Under the pieces are notes generated by a model, which saw only the letters and a list, made by a program, of their open reading frames with translations, was not told the DNA's origin and made no database searches. Positions 23,440 through 31,617 of a stretch of 36,706 nucleotides of DNA are shown here, piece after piece. Positions within the stretch are counted from its first letter, which is position 1. Each line of letters starts with the position of its first letter. The stretch comes from Bacteroidales bacterium (GTDB taxonomy: Bacteria > Bacteroidota > Bacteroidia > Bacteroidales > JAIPAH01): the NCBI GenBank assembly GCA_021740175.1, contig JAIPAH010000014.1, positions 1-36,706 of the forward strand, given 5' to 3'. The position numbers and the translations under genes were made by a program.

Positions 23440-24753
23440 ATGAAAAGAAAACATATTATCATTATTTCCGGTTTTGTGGTTGTCGCTATAATTATATTGC
23501 TGATCGGAAAAAATCAGGGATGGCTGGGAAAAACACATGAAGTAAAAGTAGCCGCTGAAAAAGCAGAAAAAAGAGATATCACCCAAATGGTCTCGGCTAA
23601 TGGGAAAATCCAACCTGAGATAGAAGTAAAAATCACTCCCTACATCTCGGGAGAAGTTGTAGAATTGGGGGTTAAAGAAGGAAATGAAGTAGATAAAGGG
23701 GATTTTCTGGCCCGCATAGATCCGGAAATCTACCGATCGAATTATAAAAAGGCGAAAGCTAACCTAAATACTCAAAAAGCCAATATGGCGAATGCTAAAG
23801 CCCGGCTGGCACAAGCAGAGGCCCGTTTGGAAAAAATCAGGAGTCAATACAACCGAAAAAAAGAACTCTTTGAAGATGATGTTATTTCACAGGCTGAATT
23901 TGATGAAATTAAATCGGCCTACCAGGAAGCACGCTCGGAAGTGTCAGCCGCTAAAGAGAGCCTGAAAGCAGCAGAATTTAATGTTGAAAGCGCACAAGCT
24001 AGCTTGCAGGAAGCCGAAGAAAACTTAAACCGAACCTCCATCTATGCCCCGAATTCAGGTACAATTTCACGACTGAATGTAGAAGTGGGAGAACGGGTTA
24101 CCGGTGCTTCGCAGTTTTCAGCCGGCACGGAAATTATGCGTATTGCTAACCTGAACCGCATGGAAGTCAATGTGGAGGTCAATGAAAATGATATTATAAG
24201 GATAGAAAAAAAGGATACAGCCCTTATCGAGGTTGACGCCTATTTCAAACGCAATTTCAAGGGAGTGGTAACCGAAATTGCCACTTCGGCTAAAGAGACC
24301 CAGGGGGTATCGACCGACCAGGTTACTAATTTTGAGGTAAAAGTGCGTATCCTTCCGTCTTCTTATAAAGATTTGTTAAAGAAAGGAACTGTAGATAAAT
24401 CGCCTTTCAGGCCGGGCATGAGCGCCAGTGTCAACATACAGACTGAGACGGTTTATGGCGCCCTTTCCGTACCCCTCCAGGCCGTTGTAGCAAAAGCCGA
24501 TACTACTGATGAAGACACCCGCGAAGGGGATTTGGAGGAATACCTCTTTATAGTGTCACAGGACGGTGACGCTGAACAACAAAAAGTGAAAACAGGAATC
24601 CAGGATAAAGAGTATATCCATATCAAGGAAGGTCTTGAAAAAGAAAGAAAAGTCATAACAGCCCCTTATCGGACGATAAACCAGGACCTGGAAGACGGCG
24701 ACCCAGTAAAAGTGGTGGAAAAGAATCAACTATTCGGAGCAGAAGCCGATTAG
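23440..24753 (+). CDS. MacA/HlyD-type periplasmic adaptor subunit
   Basis: A 437-residue membrane-fusion protein. A single N-terminal membrane anchor (about 6-24) precedes a lipoyl-like half motif (VSANGKIQPEIEVKITPYIS), a long alpha-helical hairpin (about 90-200), the returning lipoyl half (TSIYAPNSGTISRLNVEVGE) and a beta-barrel/membrane-proximal domain. It bridges an inner-membrane transporter to TolC. MacA-type adaptors in this phylum are usually followed by MacB-like ABC subunits; here the next gene is tsaB. I use the ATG at 23440, which begins the basic-hydrophobic anchor; the TTG at 23386 would add 18 residues with no anchor character. Confidence 0.9.
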   Translation: MKRKHIIIISGFVVVAIIILLIGKNQGWLGKTHEVKVAAEKAEKRDITQMVSANGKIQPEIEVKITPYISGEVVELGVKEGNEVDKGDFLARIDPEIYRSNYKKAKANLNTQKANMANAKARLAQAEARLEKIRSQYNRKKELFEDDVISQAEFDEIKSAYQEARSEVSAAKESLKAAEFNVESAQASLQEAEENLNRTSIYAPNSGTISRLNVEVGERVTGASQFSAGTEIMRIANLNRMEVNVEVNENDIIRIEKKDTALIEVDAYFKRNFKGVVTEIATSAKETQGVSTDQVTNFEVKVRILPSSYKDLLKKGTVDKSPFRPGMSASVNIQTETVYGALSVPLQAVVAKADTTDEDTREGDLEEYLFIVSQDGDAEQQKVKTGIQDKEYIHIKEGLEKERKVITAPYRTINQDLEDGDPVKVVEKNQLFGAEAD

Positions 24754-24799
24754 TAACAGTTACAAAGAATATTTTAATGTTTCAAATGTCGATTAAATA

Positions 24800-25507
24800 A
24801 TGGCTCTTATATTGAATATAGAAACGGCGACTCCTGTACTGTCTGTTGCGCTGGCAAAAAACGGAGAAATCATTGCCAAACGTGAAGAAAATACGCAAAA
24901 CAGACACGCCGAGCACATCACCCTTTTTATAAAAGAATTGCTTGAAAAGAGCCAGGCAAAAACGGAAGATCTGGATGCTGTTGCAGTAAGTGAGGGCCCG
25001 GGGTCCTATACGGGATTGCGCATCGGTGTTTCAACGGCTAAGGGAATATGCTATGCAAAAGATTTACCCTTGATAGCGGTAAGTACCCTCAAAGCTATGG
25101 CGTGGAGCATGGCCCGCCAATGGGAAAAAGAAAGTGATAAAAGAGATGTTCTTTTCTGCCCTATGATCGATGCCCGAAGAATGGAGGTTTATTCAGCTTT
25201 TTTTGATCGCAAGAATCATCAAATCAGAAAAGTGCAGGCTGACGTTATTGATGGTAACAGTTATAGCGATTTCCTGGCTGAGAAAACGGTGATTTTTGGC
25301 GGAGATGGTGCAGGAAAATGTAAGGACGTGATCCATTCCGAAAATGCATTGTTTTTAGATAATATTCACCCTTCATCAGAAGCCATGGCGCCTATAGCTG
25401 AGAGTTATTATAGAGATAAAGTCTTTGCGGATGTCGCTTACTTCGAACCCTTCTACCTGAAAGCTTTCAAAGCCGGAAAGCCTAAAGTAAAAGGTCTGTA
25501 CGATTAA
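24800..25507 (+). CDS. tsaB: tRNA threonylcarbamoyladenosine biosynthesis protein TsaB
   Basis: A 235-residue ASKHA-fold protein. With TsaD and TsaE it makes the t6A modification at position 37 of ANN-decoding tRNAs. Family segments are ILNIETATPVLSVAL at the N-terminus, the HAEHIT histidines, and SEGPGSYTGLRIGVSTAKG at about 68-86. The length is normal. It lies 46 bp after the adaptor gene, and its stop overlaps by 4 bp the convergent stop of the beta-barrel gene. The efflux genes are probably neighbours by chance or readthrough only. Confidence 0.94.
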   Translation: MALILNIETATPVLSVALAKNGEIIAKREENTQNRHAEHITLFIKELLEKSQAKTEDLDAVAVSEGPGSYTGLRIGVSTAKGICYAKDLPLIAVSTLKAMAWSMARQWEKESDKRDVLFCPMIDARRMEVYSAFFDRKNHQIRKVQADVIDGNSYSDFLAEKTVIFGGDGAGKCKDVIHSENALFLDNIHPSSEAMAPIAESYYRDKVFADVAYFEPFYLKAFKAGKPKVKGLYD

Positions 25508-26859
25508 AAACGGAATTTTACCCCTGAGTAGACCCCAAAAGAATAGGGGCGATAGCCAAACTCATTGGACGTGTTGACAGAATGCAGAGCATACTTAAAA
25601 GTCGGCTCAAAATTGAGGATGAACTGTTTTGTTAAAGGTATTTGAAAATCCACGCCTGCAATGGCACTGTTAAGAAACGACCTTAAATTCTCAGTTTGTC
25701 CCAAATCAAGCTTGTTTTTTTCCGTTGAGATATGCGTTTCATTGTTTACCAACAAACCGGTATTCAGACCGCTGACCAGATTGATTCCAAATTTACGGTC
25801 ATAGACCTTATATTTCGCAATCAGCGGTATTTCCAGATAATCAAAATTTTGGTAAAGCTCGAAATCAATGGAAGTGCTGATAAAATACTCTTCTTTAGAG
25901 GCATCTGAAGCTGAGTATTGTCCCCGGATTTCTTTGGAAATGGCCTCAGGAACTTTGTTTCCATCGACCTTACCCGCCGATGTATTCAAATAATAATTTT
26001 TTCCGCCCTCGTTTAGCTCCTCGTTTTTAACTGATGCGGCATTCTTTTTTTGCCCGAAACGGGAATAGTATAATCCGGTTTCCAATTGCCAATTTTCATT
26101 TAAAGTATATTGAGCATTGATACCCCCCGAATACGTAATGAGGGCTTCTTCGTAAGAATCGGGTTCATTATGGTCGGATTGATAGGTGTTGTTAAAAATT
26201 CCCAGGTTATCATTGTTGGTAGTCCGATAAGCATAAGTGGGCGTATAAACGCCTCCCAGGACCCATCGTCCGCTCTCCTGTTTTGAAGCTTTTGGGTGAT
26301 CATTTTTTTCATTCAGCACCAGCATGCCCGATCCACTATATTTCAACAAGTTTTTACCATAGTTTTCAGGGAACGAGATTTCTGTATAAGCTTGGTTTTT
26401 TATCAAACCAAAATCAAAACTCTCCAGAGAAGTAAGTGAAGAGCGTCTTTCGGCTGATTGTACGGCAAAAAGATCTGTGGGGGCTTTACGCGTAATGATA
26501 GCCACGTTTGTAGCATCAGCGGTTAATTCCTTCACATCTATAAGTTCTAGCCGGGAAACAGGCTCTTCAGAGAAAGTGGTTTGATTTTCTGAAGAACCCG
26601 GAGTGGAATTTTCGGTTTTTTGGACTATCGTGGCGTTGTCTGAGAAATTGTTTTCCGAAAATTCATAACCGAAATAAAAAGCCACCAATAAAGCCACAAT
26701 TGCTGCTGCATATTTCGTAATACGAAGATAACGCACTTTTTTCCGGTATTGAAGCTCCGCTGAAATAACAGACCAGCTATGCTCCGGGGCTTTATCCTTG
26801 TACTCCTTTAATCCCTGCCGGAATATTCTGTCAATACTATGTTCGTTTTTAGCCTTCAT
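25504..26859 (-). CDS. Anti-sigma-like anchored protein with beta-barrel domain
   Basis: A 451-residue protein. Residues about 1-45 are a charged cytoplasmic-looking segment, and a single membrane helix lies at about 47-64. A low-complexity Ser/Thr/Asn linker follows, then from about 170 a beta-rich region with amphipathic strands ending in an aromatic YSGVKFRF, typical of PorT/OmpW-like outer-membrane barrels. It starts 6 bp after the ECF sigma gene. The layout suggests an anti-sigma factor fused to, or descended with, an outer-membrane sensor. The N-terminal segment lacks a classic zinc anti-sigma HxxxCxxC motif. Both the barrel and the anti-sigma role are inferred. Confidence 0.7.
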   Translation of the reverse strand: MKAKNEHSIDRIFRQGLKEYKDKAPEHSWSVISAELQYRKKVRYLRITKYAAAIVALLVAFYFGYEFSENNFSDNATIVQKTENSTPGSSENQTTFSEEPVSRLELIDVKELTADATNVAIITRKAPTDLFAVQSAERRSSLTSLESFDFGLIKNQAYTEISFPENYGKNLLKYSGSGMLVLNEKNDHPKASKQESGRWVLGGVYTPTYAYRTTNNDNLGIFNNTYQSDHNEPDSYEEALITYSGGINAQYTLNENWQLETGLYYSRFGQKKNAASVKNEELNEGGKNYYLNTSAGKVDGNKVPEAISKEIRGQYSASDASKEEYFISTSIDFELYQNFDYLEIPLIAKYKVYDRKFGINLVSGLNTGLLVNNETHISTEKNKLDLGQTENLRSFLNSAIAGVDFQIPLTKQFILNFEPTFKYALHSVNTSNEFGYRPYSFGVYSGVKFRF

Positions 26860-26865
26860 AAAACT

Positions 26866-27432
26866 TTATGAGCGTTTTTTTTGCTCGATTTGGCTTCCAT
26901 ATTTGTCTCTTACTTTTTGTTGCAATATCGTCCGCGCCCTGGCCAGGTTCGACTTCGAAGTTCCCTCCGATATTTTCAGCTTATCGCTAATCTCCTGGTG
27001 CGAATACCCTTCGATAGCATAAAGATTAAACACCATCCGGTATTTAGGACTGAGCTCCTGGATGATGGCCATAAGCTCATCAGCCGAAATCAGGCTTTCT
27101 ACCCTCAGATTCTTGTCATCCTCGATTTCTTCATGCTCATTCGAAATCGGGAACATCCGGTGCTGCCTCCTGAACTTTTCAAGCGCGGTATTCACAATTA
27201 TCCGCCGAATCCAACCTTCTAAAGAACCTTCATCTCTGAATTTGGAAATATTTCCAAATACTTTTATAAACCCTTCATGCAAAACATCTTCCGCTTCCGT
27301 ATAATCCTTTGTATAATACCGGCATACACCAAACATCTTATCAGCATACATCCGGAACAAAGCTTCCTGATGCTTTTGCTTTCCTTTCCGGCATCCTTTA
27401 ATTATTTCTTCTATGTCATTTAATTTAGCCAA
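26866..27432 (-). CDS. ECF-type RNA polymerase sigma factor
   Basis: A 188-residue sigma-70 factor of the extracytoplasmic-function group. Region 2 spans about 25-95 (DYTEAEDVLHEGFIKVFGNI, then GWIRRIIVNTALEKFRR). Region 4 spans about 120-175 with LSPKYRMVFNLYAIEGYSHQEI and the DNA-contact helix GTSKSNLARAR. Regions 1 and 3 are absent, as expected. The only suitable start is a TTG at 27432: the next ATG cuts into region 2 and there is a stop eight bases upstream. A perfect 8-bp dyad lies directly upstream. It is coupled to the membrane-anchored gene 6 bp downstream. Confidence 0.93.
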   Translation of the reverse strand: MAKLNDIEEIIKGCRKGKQKHQEALFRMYADKMFGVCRYYTKDYTEAEDVLHEGFIKVFGNISKFRDEGSLEGWIRRIIVNTALEKFRRQHRMFPISNEHEEIEDDKNLRVESLISADELMAIIQELSPKYRMVFNLYAIEGYSHQEISDKLKISEGTSKSNLARARTILQQKVRDKYGSQIEQKKRS

Positions 27433-27438
27433 TGATGC

Positions 27439-27463
27439 TTAGCATGTTGGTTTTCCATGCTAA
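27439..27463. promoter_or_regulatory. Dyad at the sigma factor translation start
   Basis: TTAGCATG (27439-27446) and CATGCTAA (27456-27463) form a perfect 8-bp inverted repeat with a 9-nt spacer, beginning seven bases upstream of the TTG start. In the mRNA it would fold into a hairpin next to the initiation codon. In DNA it could be an operator. Confidence 0.5.
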
Positions 27464-27717
27464 ATTAATAAGAAATTGATCACTGACTTTAATTAAATTT
27501 TTTCGATAGATGTAATCAAGGAATCATTGGTTGCGTTAAGCATTAAAGAAAAATTTGATTTTATTAATTTTTTTCTTTTTATCACGCAACGTTTGAAAAG
27601 GTAGTTGCATCTAACTTCTGCAATCGCTCATATTTTCATATTTCTCCTTTGGAAATCATGAAGAAAGGCACGGGGCATTTTTAAATTAAATAAAAAACTT
27701 AACAGGTGATTATATCT

Positions 27718-28944
27718 ATGAATTATCTGAAATATACGGGCATTTTACTTCTGATACTTTTATTTACAAATTGTAGTAAAGATGATACTGAAACAAAAGA
27801 TTTTCTCTTAAATGATTCGGAAAAAGCGACCCAAATCAGCAAAGAAAATAATGCTTTTGGTCTGAAGCTTTTTCAAAAACTCAATCACCAGAAAAAAAAC
27901 AATCGGAATGTCGTTGTTTCTCCCTTAAGCACGGCAATGGTACTGGGCATGGCCTACAATGGAACAGAGAATGAGACAAAAGAAAAACTCTCCGGAACAC
28001 TAGGCTGGGATCAGTTAGACAAAAAAGAAATAAACCATTTTAACAACCACCTTATTAACCATTTGCATGATCAGTCAGAAAATATTCAAATGAATATTGC
28101 TAATGCAATTTGGTATAGCCGGGATATAGATATCAAACCTGCTTTTCTGAAAAAGAATAAAAATAACTTTAATGCCTTCGCTTCCTCCATAAACGCAGAA
28201 AAACAACCTACATCGGAAATGATCAACCGATGGGCTAAACAAAATACAGACGGCAATATTACCAATGTAGTGGAAAGAATTCCTTCCAGACAAATGCTTT
28301 ATTTATTAAATGCCACTTATTTTAAAGGTAATTGGAAAAATGATTTTAATAAATCGAAAACGACGGAGTCCACTTTCTTTTTAGAAAACGGGGCAAGCAA
28401 GCCCATTACCATGATGTGGCAGAAAGCTGATTTGAAATATTACGATAATGAGCAATTTCAGCTGGTGGAGCTTCCTTATGAGAACAGGAATTATTGCATG
28501 TATATCTTATTGCCTGACAGTAAAGTAGAATTGGATAACGTTATAGATTCTTTAGATTACAAGGCTTGGCACAGCTATAAGAACAGGCTCTCTATGAAGC
28601 GAAATATCAATTTCGGTATGCCCCGCTTTCAGTGTGAACATTCGGTGCGTATGAAGGACCTCTTAGCCGGAATGGGTATGGAAAAACTATTTCACCGGAA
28701 TAAGGCTGATCTTACCGGTATTACAGATCAGCAGGTGGCTATCAGCGAAATGATGCATAAAGCTGCTATTGATGTCGATGAGGAAGGAACGGAAGCTTCG
28801 GCAGCAAATTCGGTAGCTGTTTCGTTTACCACGCTTGTGGAAGACAATCCCTTTAATTTGATAGTCAATCGGCCCTTTGTTTTTGCAATTGAAGAAAAAA
28901 GAAGCAACACCCTGCTTTTCATCGGAAAAATGACCCGACCTTAA
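27718..28944 (+). CDS. Lipoprotein serpin (protease inhibitor)
   Basis: A 408-residue serpin with a lipoprotein signal peptide: hydrophobic residues 7-17, then LFTNC with lipidated Cys19. Serpin hallmarks are VVSPLSTAMVLGMAYNGT, NATYFKGNW, and the C-terminal NRPFVFAIEE...LLFIGKM. The reactive-loop hinge EEGTEASAANSVAV has small residues throughout, the pattern of inhibitory serpins. Counting from Gly357 as P15 places P1 at about Thr371 within SFTTLV; the loop is about four residues longer on the prime side than human alpha-1-antitrypsin, so P1 is uncertain. No Lys or Arg is nearby, arguing against trypsin-like targets. The ATG at 27718 fits the signal peptide better than the GTG at 27706. Confidence 0.93.
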   Translation: MNYLKYTGILLLILLFTNCSKDDTETKDFLLNDSEKATQISKENNAFGLKLFQKLNHQKKNNRNVVVSPLSTAMVLGMAYNGTENETKEKLSGTLGWDQLDKKEINHFNNHLINHLHDQSENIQMNIANAIWYSRDIDIKPAFLKKNKNNFNAFASSINAEKQPTSEMINRWAKQNTDGNITNVVERIPSRQMLYLLNATYFKGNWKNDFNKSKTTESTFFLENGASKPITMMWQKADLKYYDNEQFQLVELPYENRNYCMYILLPDSKVELDNVIDSLDYKAWHSYKNRLSMKRNINFGMPRFQCEHSVRMKDLLAGMGMEKLFHRNKADLTGITDQQVAISEMMHKAAIDVDEEGTEASAANSVAVSFTTLVEDNPFNLIVNRPFVFAIEEKRSNTLLFIGKMTRP

Positions 28945-29125
28945 GTTTGGGGAAAGTTGGCAGAAAAAATCAGGTTGCCGGTTGAAGTCCAAAATTTTTT
29001 TAAAATCGTTTTACAGGGAATAGGGGATTAAGAACTTGTAACTGTCTTATATATAATAGATAATTTGGTTTCATAATTTTTGAATAATCAAATATCGCTT
29101 TTAAGAACAATTGAGTTACTATAAA

Positions 29126-29281
29126 ATGGGTTATACCAAAAAATATCGTTGCGAAAGCTGTCTTTGGCGAAAAAAAGCAGAAACCAATCCGAAAACTTTC
29201 CTGGCTTGGTTGTGGCGAATTCATACAAAAATTTGCCCGGGCTGGAAAGCTTATCAACAATCTATGTCAGATGGATCCTGA
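29126..29281 (+). CDS. Small Cys/His protein, 51 residues
   Basis: The ATG at 29126 and TGA at 29279-29281 bound a 51-codon frame. The product is basic and tryptophan-rich with Cys9-x2-Cys12 and His33-x3-Cys37, followed by a CPGWKAYQ segment. This could bind one metal ion in a zinc-ribbon-like way. There is no signal peptide. A near-perfect intrinsic terminator begins 28 bp after the stop, which supports a real transcription unit. I do not recognise a named family with certainty. Its neighbours, a serpin and a YceI operon, give no functional clue. Confidence 0.7.
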   Translation: MGYTKKYRCESCLWRKKAETNPKTFLAWLWRIHTKICPGWKAYQQSMSDGS

Positions 29282-29309
29282 TTTTTTGTTAACAACTTCA
29301 CATGCTACC

Positions 29310-29353
29310 AAACCCTCACCCCTAATCTTTGTGAGGGTTTTGTTTTTATTTTT
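29310..29353 (+). terminator. Intrinsic terminator after the small Cys/His gene
   Basis: A perfect 10-bp stem, AAACCCTCAC (29310-29319) with GTGAGGGTTT (29331-29340), and an 11-nt loop is followed by TGTTTTTATTTTT on the plus strand. The polarity favours the plus strand, as the opposite flank lacks a T run. Confidence 0.85.
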
Positions 29354-29577
29354 AGAGATTTCCATTTACACCAATCCTTCTAAATGTTAAATTTTTATAA
29401 ATTATTAACTATTTCTATATTTCATTAATTTATTATAACCTGATATTCTGTTAATTATTAACTTATTGCTATTTAGACAACGTTAGATGCTTTGGAAATC
29501 TAATTGCCATAAAGAAATATTTGCATATTTTCGTGCTACCAATTAGGTAGGATTGGTAGTTTAAAAATTAATATATT
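29341..29577 (+). promoter_or_regulatory. AT-rich upstream region of the YceI operon
   Basis: About 235 bp of very AT-rich DNA without an ORF or RNA that I can recognise. It ends in the YceI operator-like dyad at 29536-29559. TTTG at 29520-29523 and TAGGATTG at 29548-29555 (one mismatch from TAnnTTTG) could form a promoter with a 24-bp spacer, slightly long. Confidence 0.35.
29536..29559. promoter_or_regulatory. Operator-like dyad upstream of the YceI operon
   Basis: CTACCAAT (29536-29543) and ATTGGTAG (29552-29559) form a perfect 8-bp inverted repeat with an 8-bp spacer. A nested dyad, CTACC-AATTA-GGTAG, occupies 29536-29550. It ends 18 bp before the first YceI ATG and overlaps a possible -7 element, a position suited to repression. 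The Rrf2-type regulator at the end of the gene cluster is the natural candidate to bind it. Confidence 0.55.
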
Positions 29578-30153
29578 ATGAAAAGAAATAATAGAATATT
29601 TACGATTATCCTGGCACTAAGTCTGCTGCCATTTATTGGCATAGCCCAGGAAACATTAAAAGTAGACAAAGCCAATAGTGAGGTTACAATAACCGGAACT
29701 TCAACTCTTCACGACTGGGAAATCGATGTCAATGAATTCAGCGGAAAGGCTGAAGGAAAATTCCAGGCGGAGGAGCCCCAAATTTCAGCAGCGAAGCTGA
29801 GCTTTCAGGTAGCCTCTTTTGAAAGTGGTAAAAATGCCATGGATAAAAATGTCTATGAGGCGCTTGAAAAAGAGGATCACCCGGAAGTCACCTTTGAGTT
29901 AAAAGATACACAGCAAATTCAATCCACAACAGATAATTATGACATCAGCGTTGTGGGAGATCTGACCATTGCCGGGCAAACCGAAGAGATAGAAGTGACC
30001 ATGACCGGCGAAATAAAAGAAAACCAACTTAAAGTAAAAGGTTCCAAATCATTTAAAATGAGCAAATTCGATGTAGACCCGCCGACTGTAATGTTTGGTA
30101 CCATTAAAACAGGAGATAAAGTAACAGTTCATTTTTCAATTATTTACAATTAA
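29578..30153 (+). CDS. YceI family periplasmic protein, copy 1
   Basis: A 191-residue lipocalin-like protein with a cleavable signal peptide (about 1-23, ending GIAQ). It has the YceI opening ANSEVTITGTSTLHDWEIDV, the central DHPEVTFELKD, the VVGDLTIAGQTEEIEVTM turn and a closing DKVTVHFSIIYN. Family members bind isoprenoid-type lipids such as ubiquinone or polyprenols in the periplasm. It is 14 bp upstream of the outer-membrane barrel gene and preceded by the dyad at 29536. Confidence 0.93.
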   Translation: MKRNNRIFTIILALSLLPFIGIAQETLKVDKANSEVTITGTSTLHDWEIDVNEFSGKAEGKFQAEEPQISAAKLSFQVASFESGKNAMDKNVYEALEKEDHPEVTFELKDTQQIQSTTDNYDISVVGDLTIAGQTEEIEVTMTGEIKENQLKVKGSKSFKMSKFDVDPPTVMFGTIKTGDKVTVHFSIIYN

Positions 30154-30167
30154 AAATTTTTAGTATT

Positions 30168-31529
30168 ATGAAAAAAGCAGGAATTATAATATCCGCAATA
30201 TTATTTGTTGTTTCAGGGGTTTTTGCCCAGCAAAGCAATGAAAGTAATGACCGTAAGGATGCCGATGAGCGCTCCATGCAATACTATAGAGCACCCGGCT
30301 ATAACGGCCTGAATGTTTTTGAAACGCCTAAGGAAACCGATGTAGAGTTTGATGGATTGGATATCCGTATCGGTGGTGATTTTGCGTTACAATTCCAGGG
30401 TCTGGACCATGAAAATGCATCCGAAACTCATGAATTGATTCCTTTGGGAAGTAATATTAACCTTCCAAGTGCAAACTTAAATATCGATGTTCAGCTTCAT
30501 GATGGAGTCCGTATGCACCTGAGAACCTTTCTCAGTTCCAGGCACCATAACGAATCATGGGTTAAAGGAGGCTACCTGCAAGTAGATAAGCTGGATTTCA
30601 TCCGGGAAGATTTTGCTTCAGGCCTAATGGATATCCTGACGATTAGAACGGGTATGGATCAGCCGAATTACGGGGATGCCATGCTCAGAAGATCCGATAA
30701 TGCCAAGGCCATCTATAATCCGTTTGTAGGAAATTATATCATGGATGCTTTCACTACTGAACCTTTCTTTGAAGTTACCTTCCAGCCAAATGATTTTCTC
30801 ATCGTTGGCGGGGTGACCAATGGTATGCTACATCCGACGGTCAACAATTCGGTGACCGGATGGGGTTCCGATAAATACGCAGGCGAAGTAGACGATTTAG
30901 CTATAACCACCTACGGAAAACTAGGCTGGGATAGTCAAGTCAGCGAAGATTTAAGGTTGCGCTTAACCGGTTCGCTTTATTCGGCTCAGGGTGCTGATAA
31001 CGGAGACCATCTCTATGCCGGAGACCGTGCCGGGGCACGCTATTACAAAGTCTTGAGTTACTTTACCCATTCCGATTCTTTGGTTACTACGAATTTCCGC
31101 AGTGGCCGGTTTAATCCCGACTTTAGCAAAGAAACCGCTTTTCAAATTAACCCGTTTCTCAAGTATCAGGGACTTGAATTTTTCGGTGTATTTGAACAGA
31201 CAACCGGAAACAATGGCGACCCGGATAGAGAAGACGGTAGTTATACCCAGCTCGGTGCCGAGCTTCTCTATCGCTTTGGTTCATGGGACCAGTTTTATAT
31301 CGGTGGAAGATATAACAGCGTCAGTGGTCATGATGATTATGCATCGGGAGGCCAGGAGCCTGACGATAAAAGCGTAAACCGTGTAAACTTTGGCGGCGGT
31401 TGGTTTGTCACAAAAAACACGCTCGTGAAACTTGAATATGTCAGCCAGAATTATGATGAGAATTTTGGTAATCAGCTTGAAGATGCCAGCTTTAGCGGTG
31501 CCGTGATGGAAGCGGTTATAAGTTTCTAA
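30168..31529 (+). CDS. Outer-membrane beta-barrel (porin-like) protein
   Basis: A 453-residue protein with a signal peptide (about 1-20, ending VFAQ) and alternating amphipathic strands throughout, ending in FSGAVMEAVISF with a C-terminal phenylalanine as in outer-membrane barrels. The N-terminal region has the GGDFALQFQGLDHEN and DVQLHDGVRMHLRTFLSSRHHNE strands, a pattern seen in Bacteroidota porin-like proteins. I cannot name a substrate. It is co-transcribed with YceI copy 1, suggesting passage or scavenging of the YceI ligand across the outer membrane. Confidence 0.75.
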   Translation: MKKAGIIISAILFVVSGVFAQQSNESNDRKDADERSMQYYRAPGYNGLNVFETPKETDVEFDGLDIRIGGDFALQFQGLDHENASETHELIPLGSNINLPSANLNIDVQLHDGVRMHLRTFLSSRHHNESWVKGGYLQVDKLDFIREDFASGLMDILTIRTGMDQPNYGDAMLRRSDNAKAIYNPFVGNYIMDAFTTEPFFEVTFQPNDFLIVGGVTNGMLHPTVNNSVTGWGSDKYAGEVDDLAITTYGKLGWDSQVSEDLRLRLTGSLYSAQGADNGDHLYAGDRAGARYYKVLSYFTHSDSLVTTNFRSGRFNPDFSKETAFQINPFLKYQGLEFFGVFEQTTGNNGDPDREDGSYTQLGAELLYRFGSWDQFYIGGRYNSVSGHDDYASGGQEPDDKSVNRVNFGGGWFVTKNTLVKLEYVSQNYDENFGNQLEDASFSGAVMEAVISF

Positions 31530-31551
31530 TAATAACATGAGGTTTTTAGAT

Positions 31552-31576
31552 TGTCCAAAAAAGTAAAATTTGGACA
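31552..31576. repeat. Hairpin after the barrel gene
   Basis: TGTCCAAA (31552-31559) pairs with TTTGGACA (31569-31576) around a 9-nt loop, with outer GGTTTT/AAAACC pairing possible. It starts 22 bp after the barrel stop. There is no T run, so it may protect the mRNA end or act in attenuation rather than terminate. Confidence 0.45.
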
Positions 31577-31617
31577 TTAAAACCATTTAGAAAACACCAA
31601 TCACAAACCGAAACTTA

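Noticed and set aside
28075-28293. Minus-strand frames within the serpin gene
   Set aside because: Antisense shadows of a serpin with complete family motifs.
29000-29260. 86-codon minus-strand frame overlapping the small Cys/His gene
   Set aside because: The plus-strand frame has the Cys/His pattern and a matching terminator; the minus-strand frame has neither.
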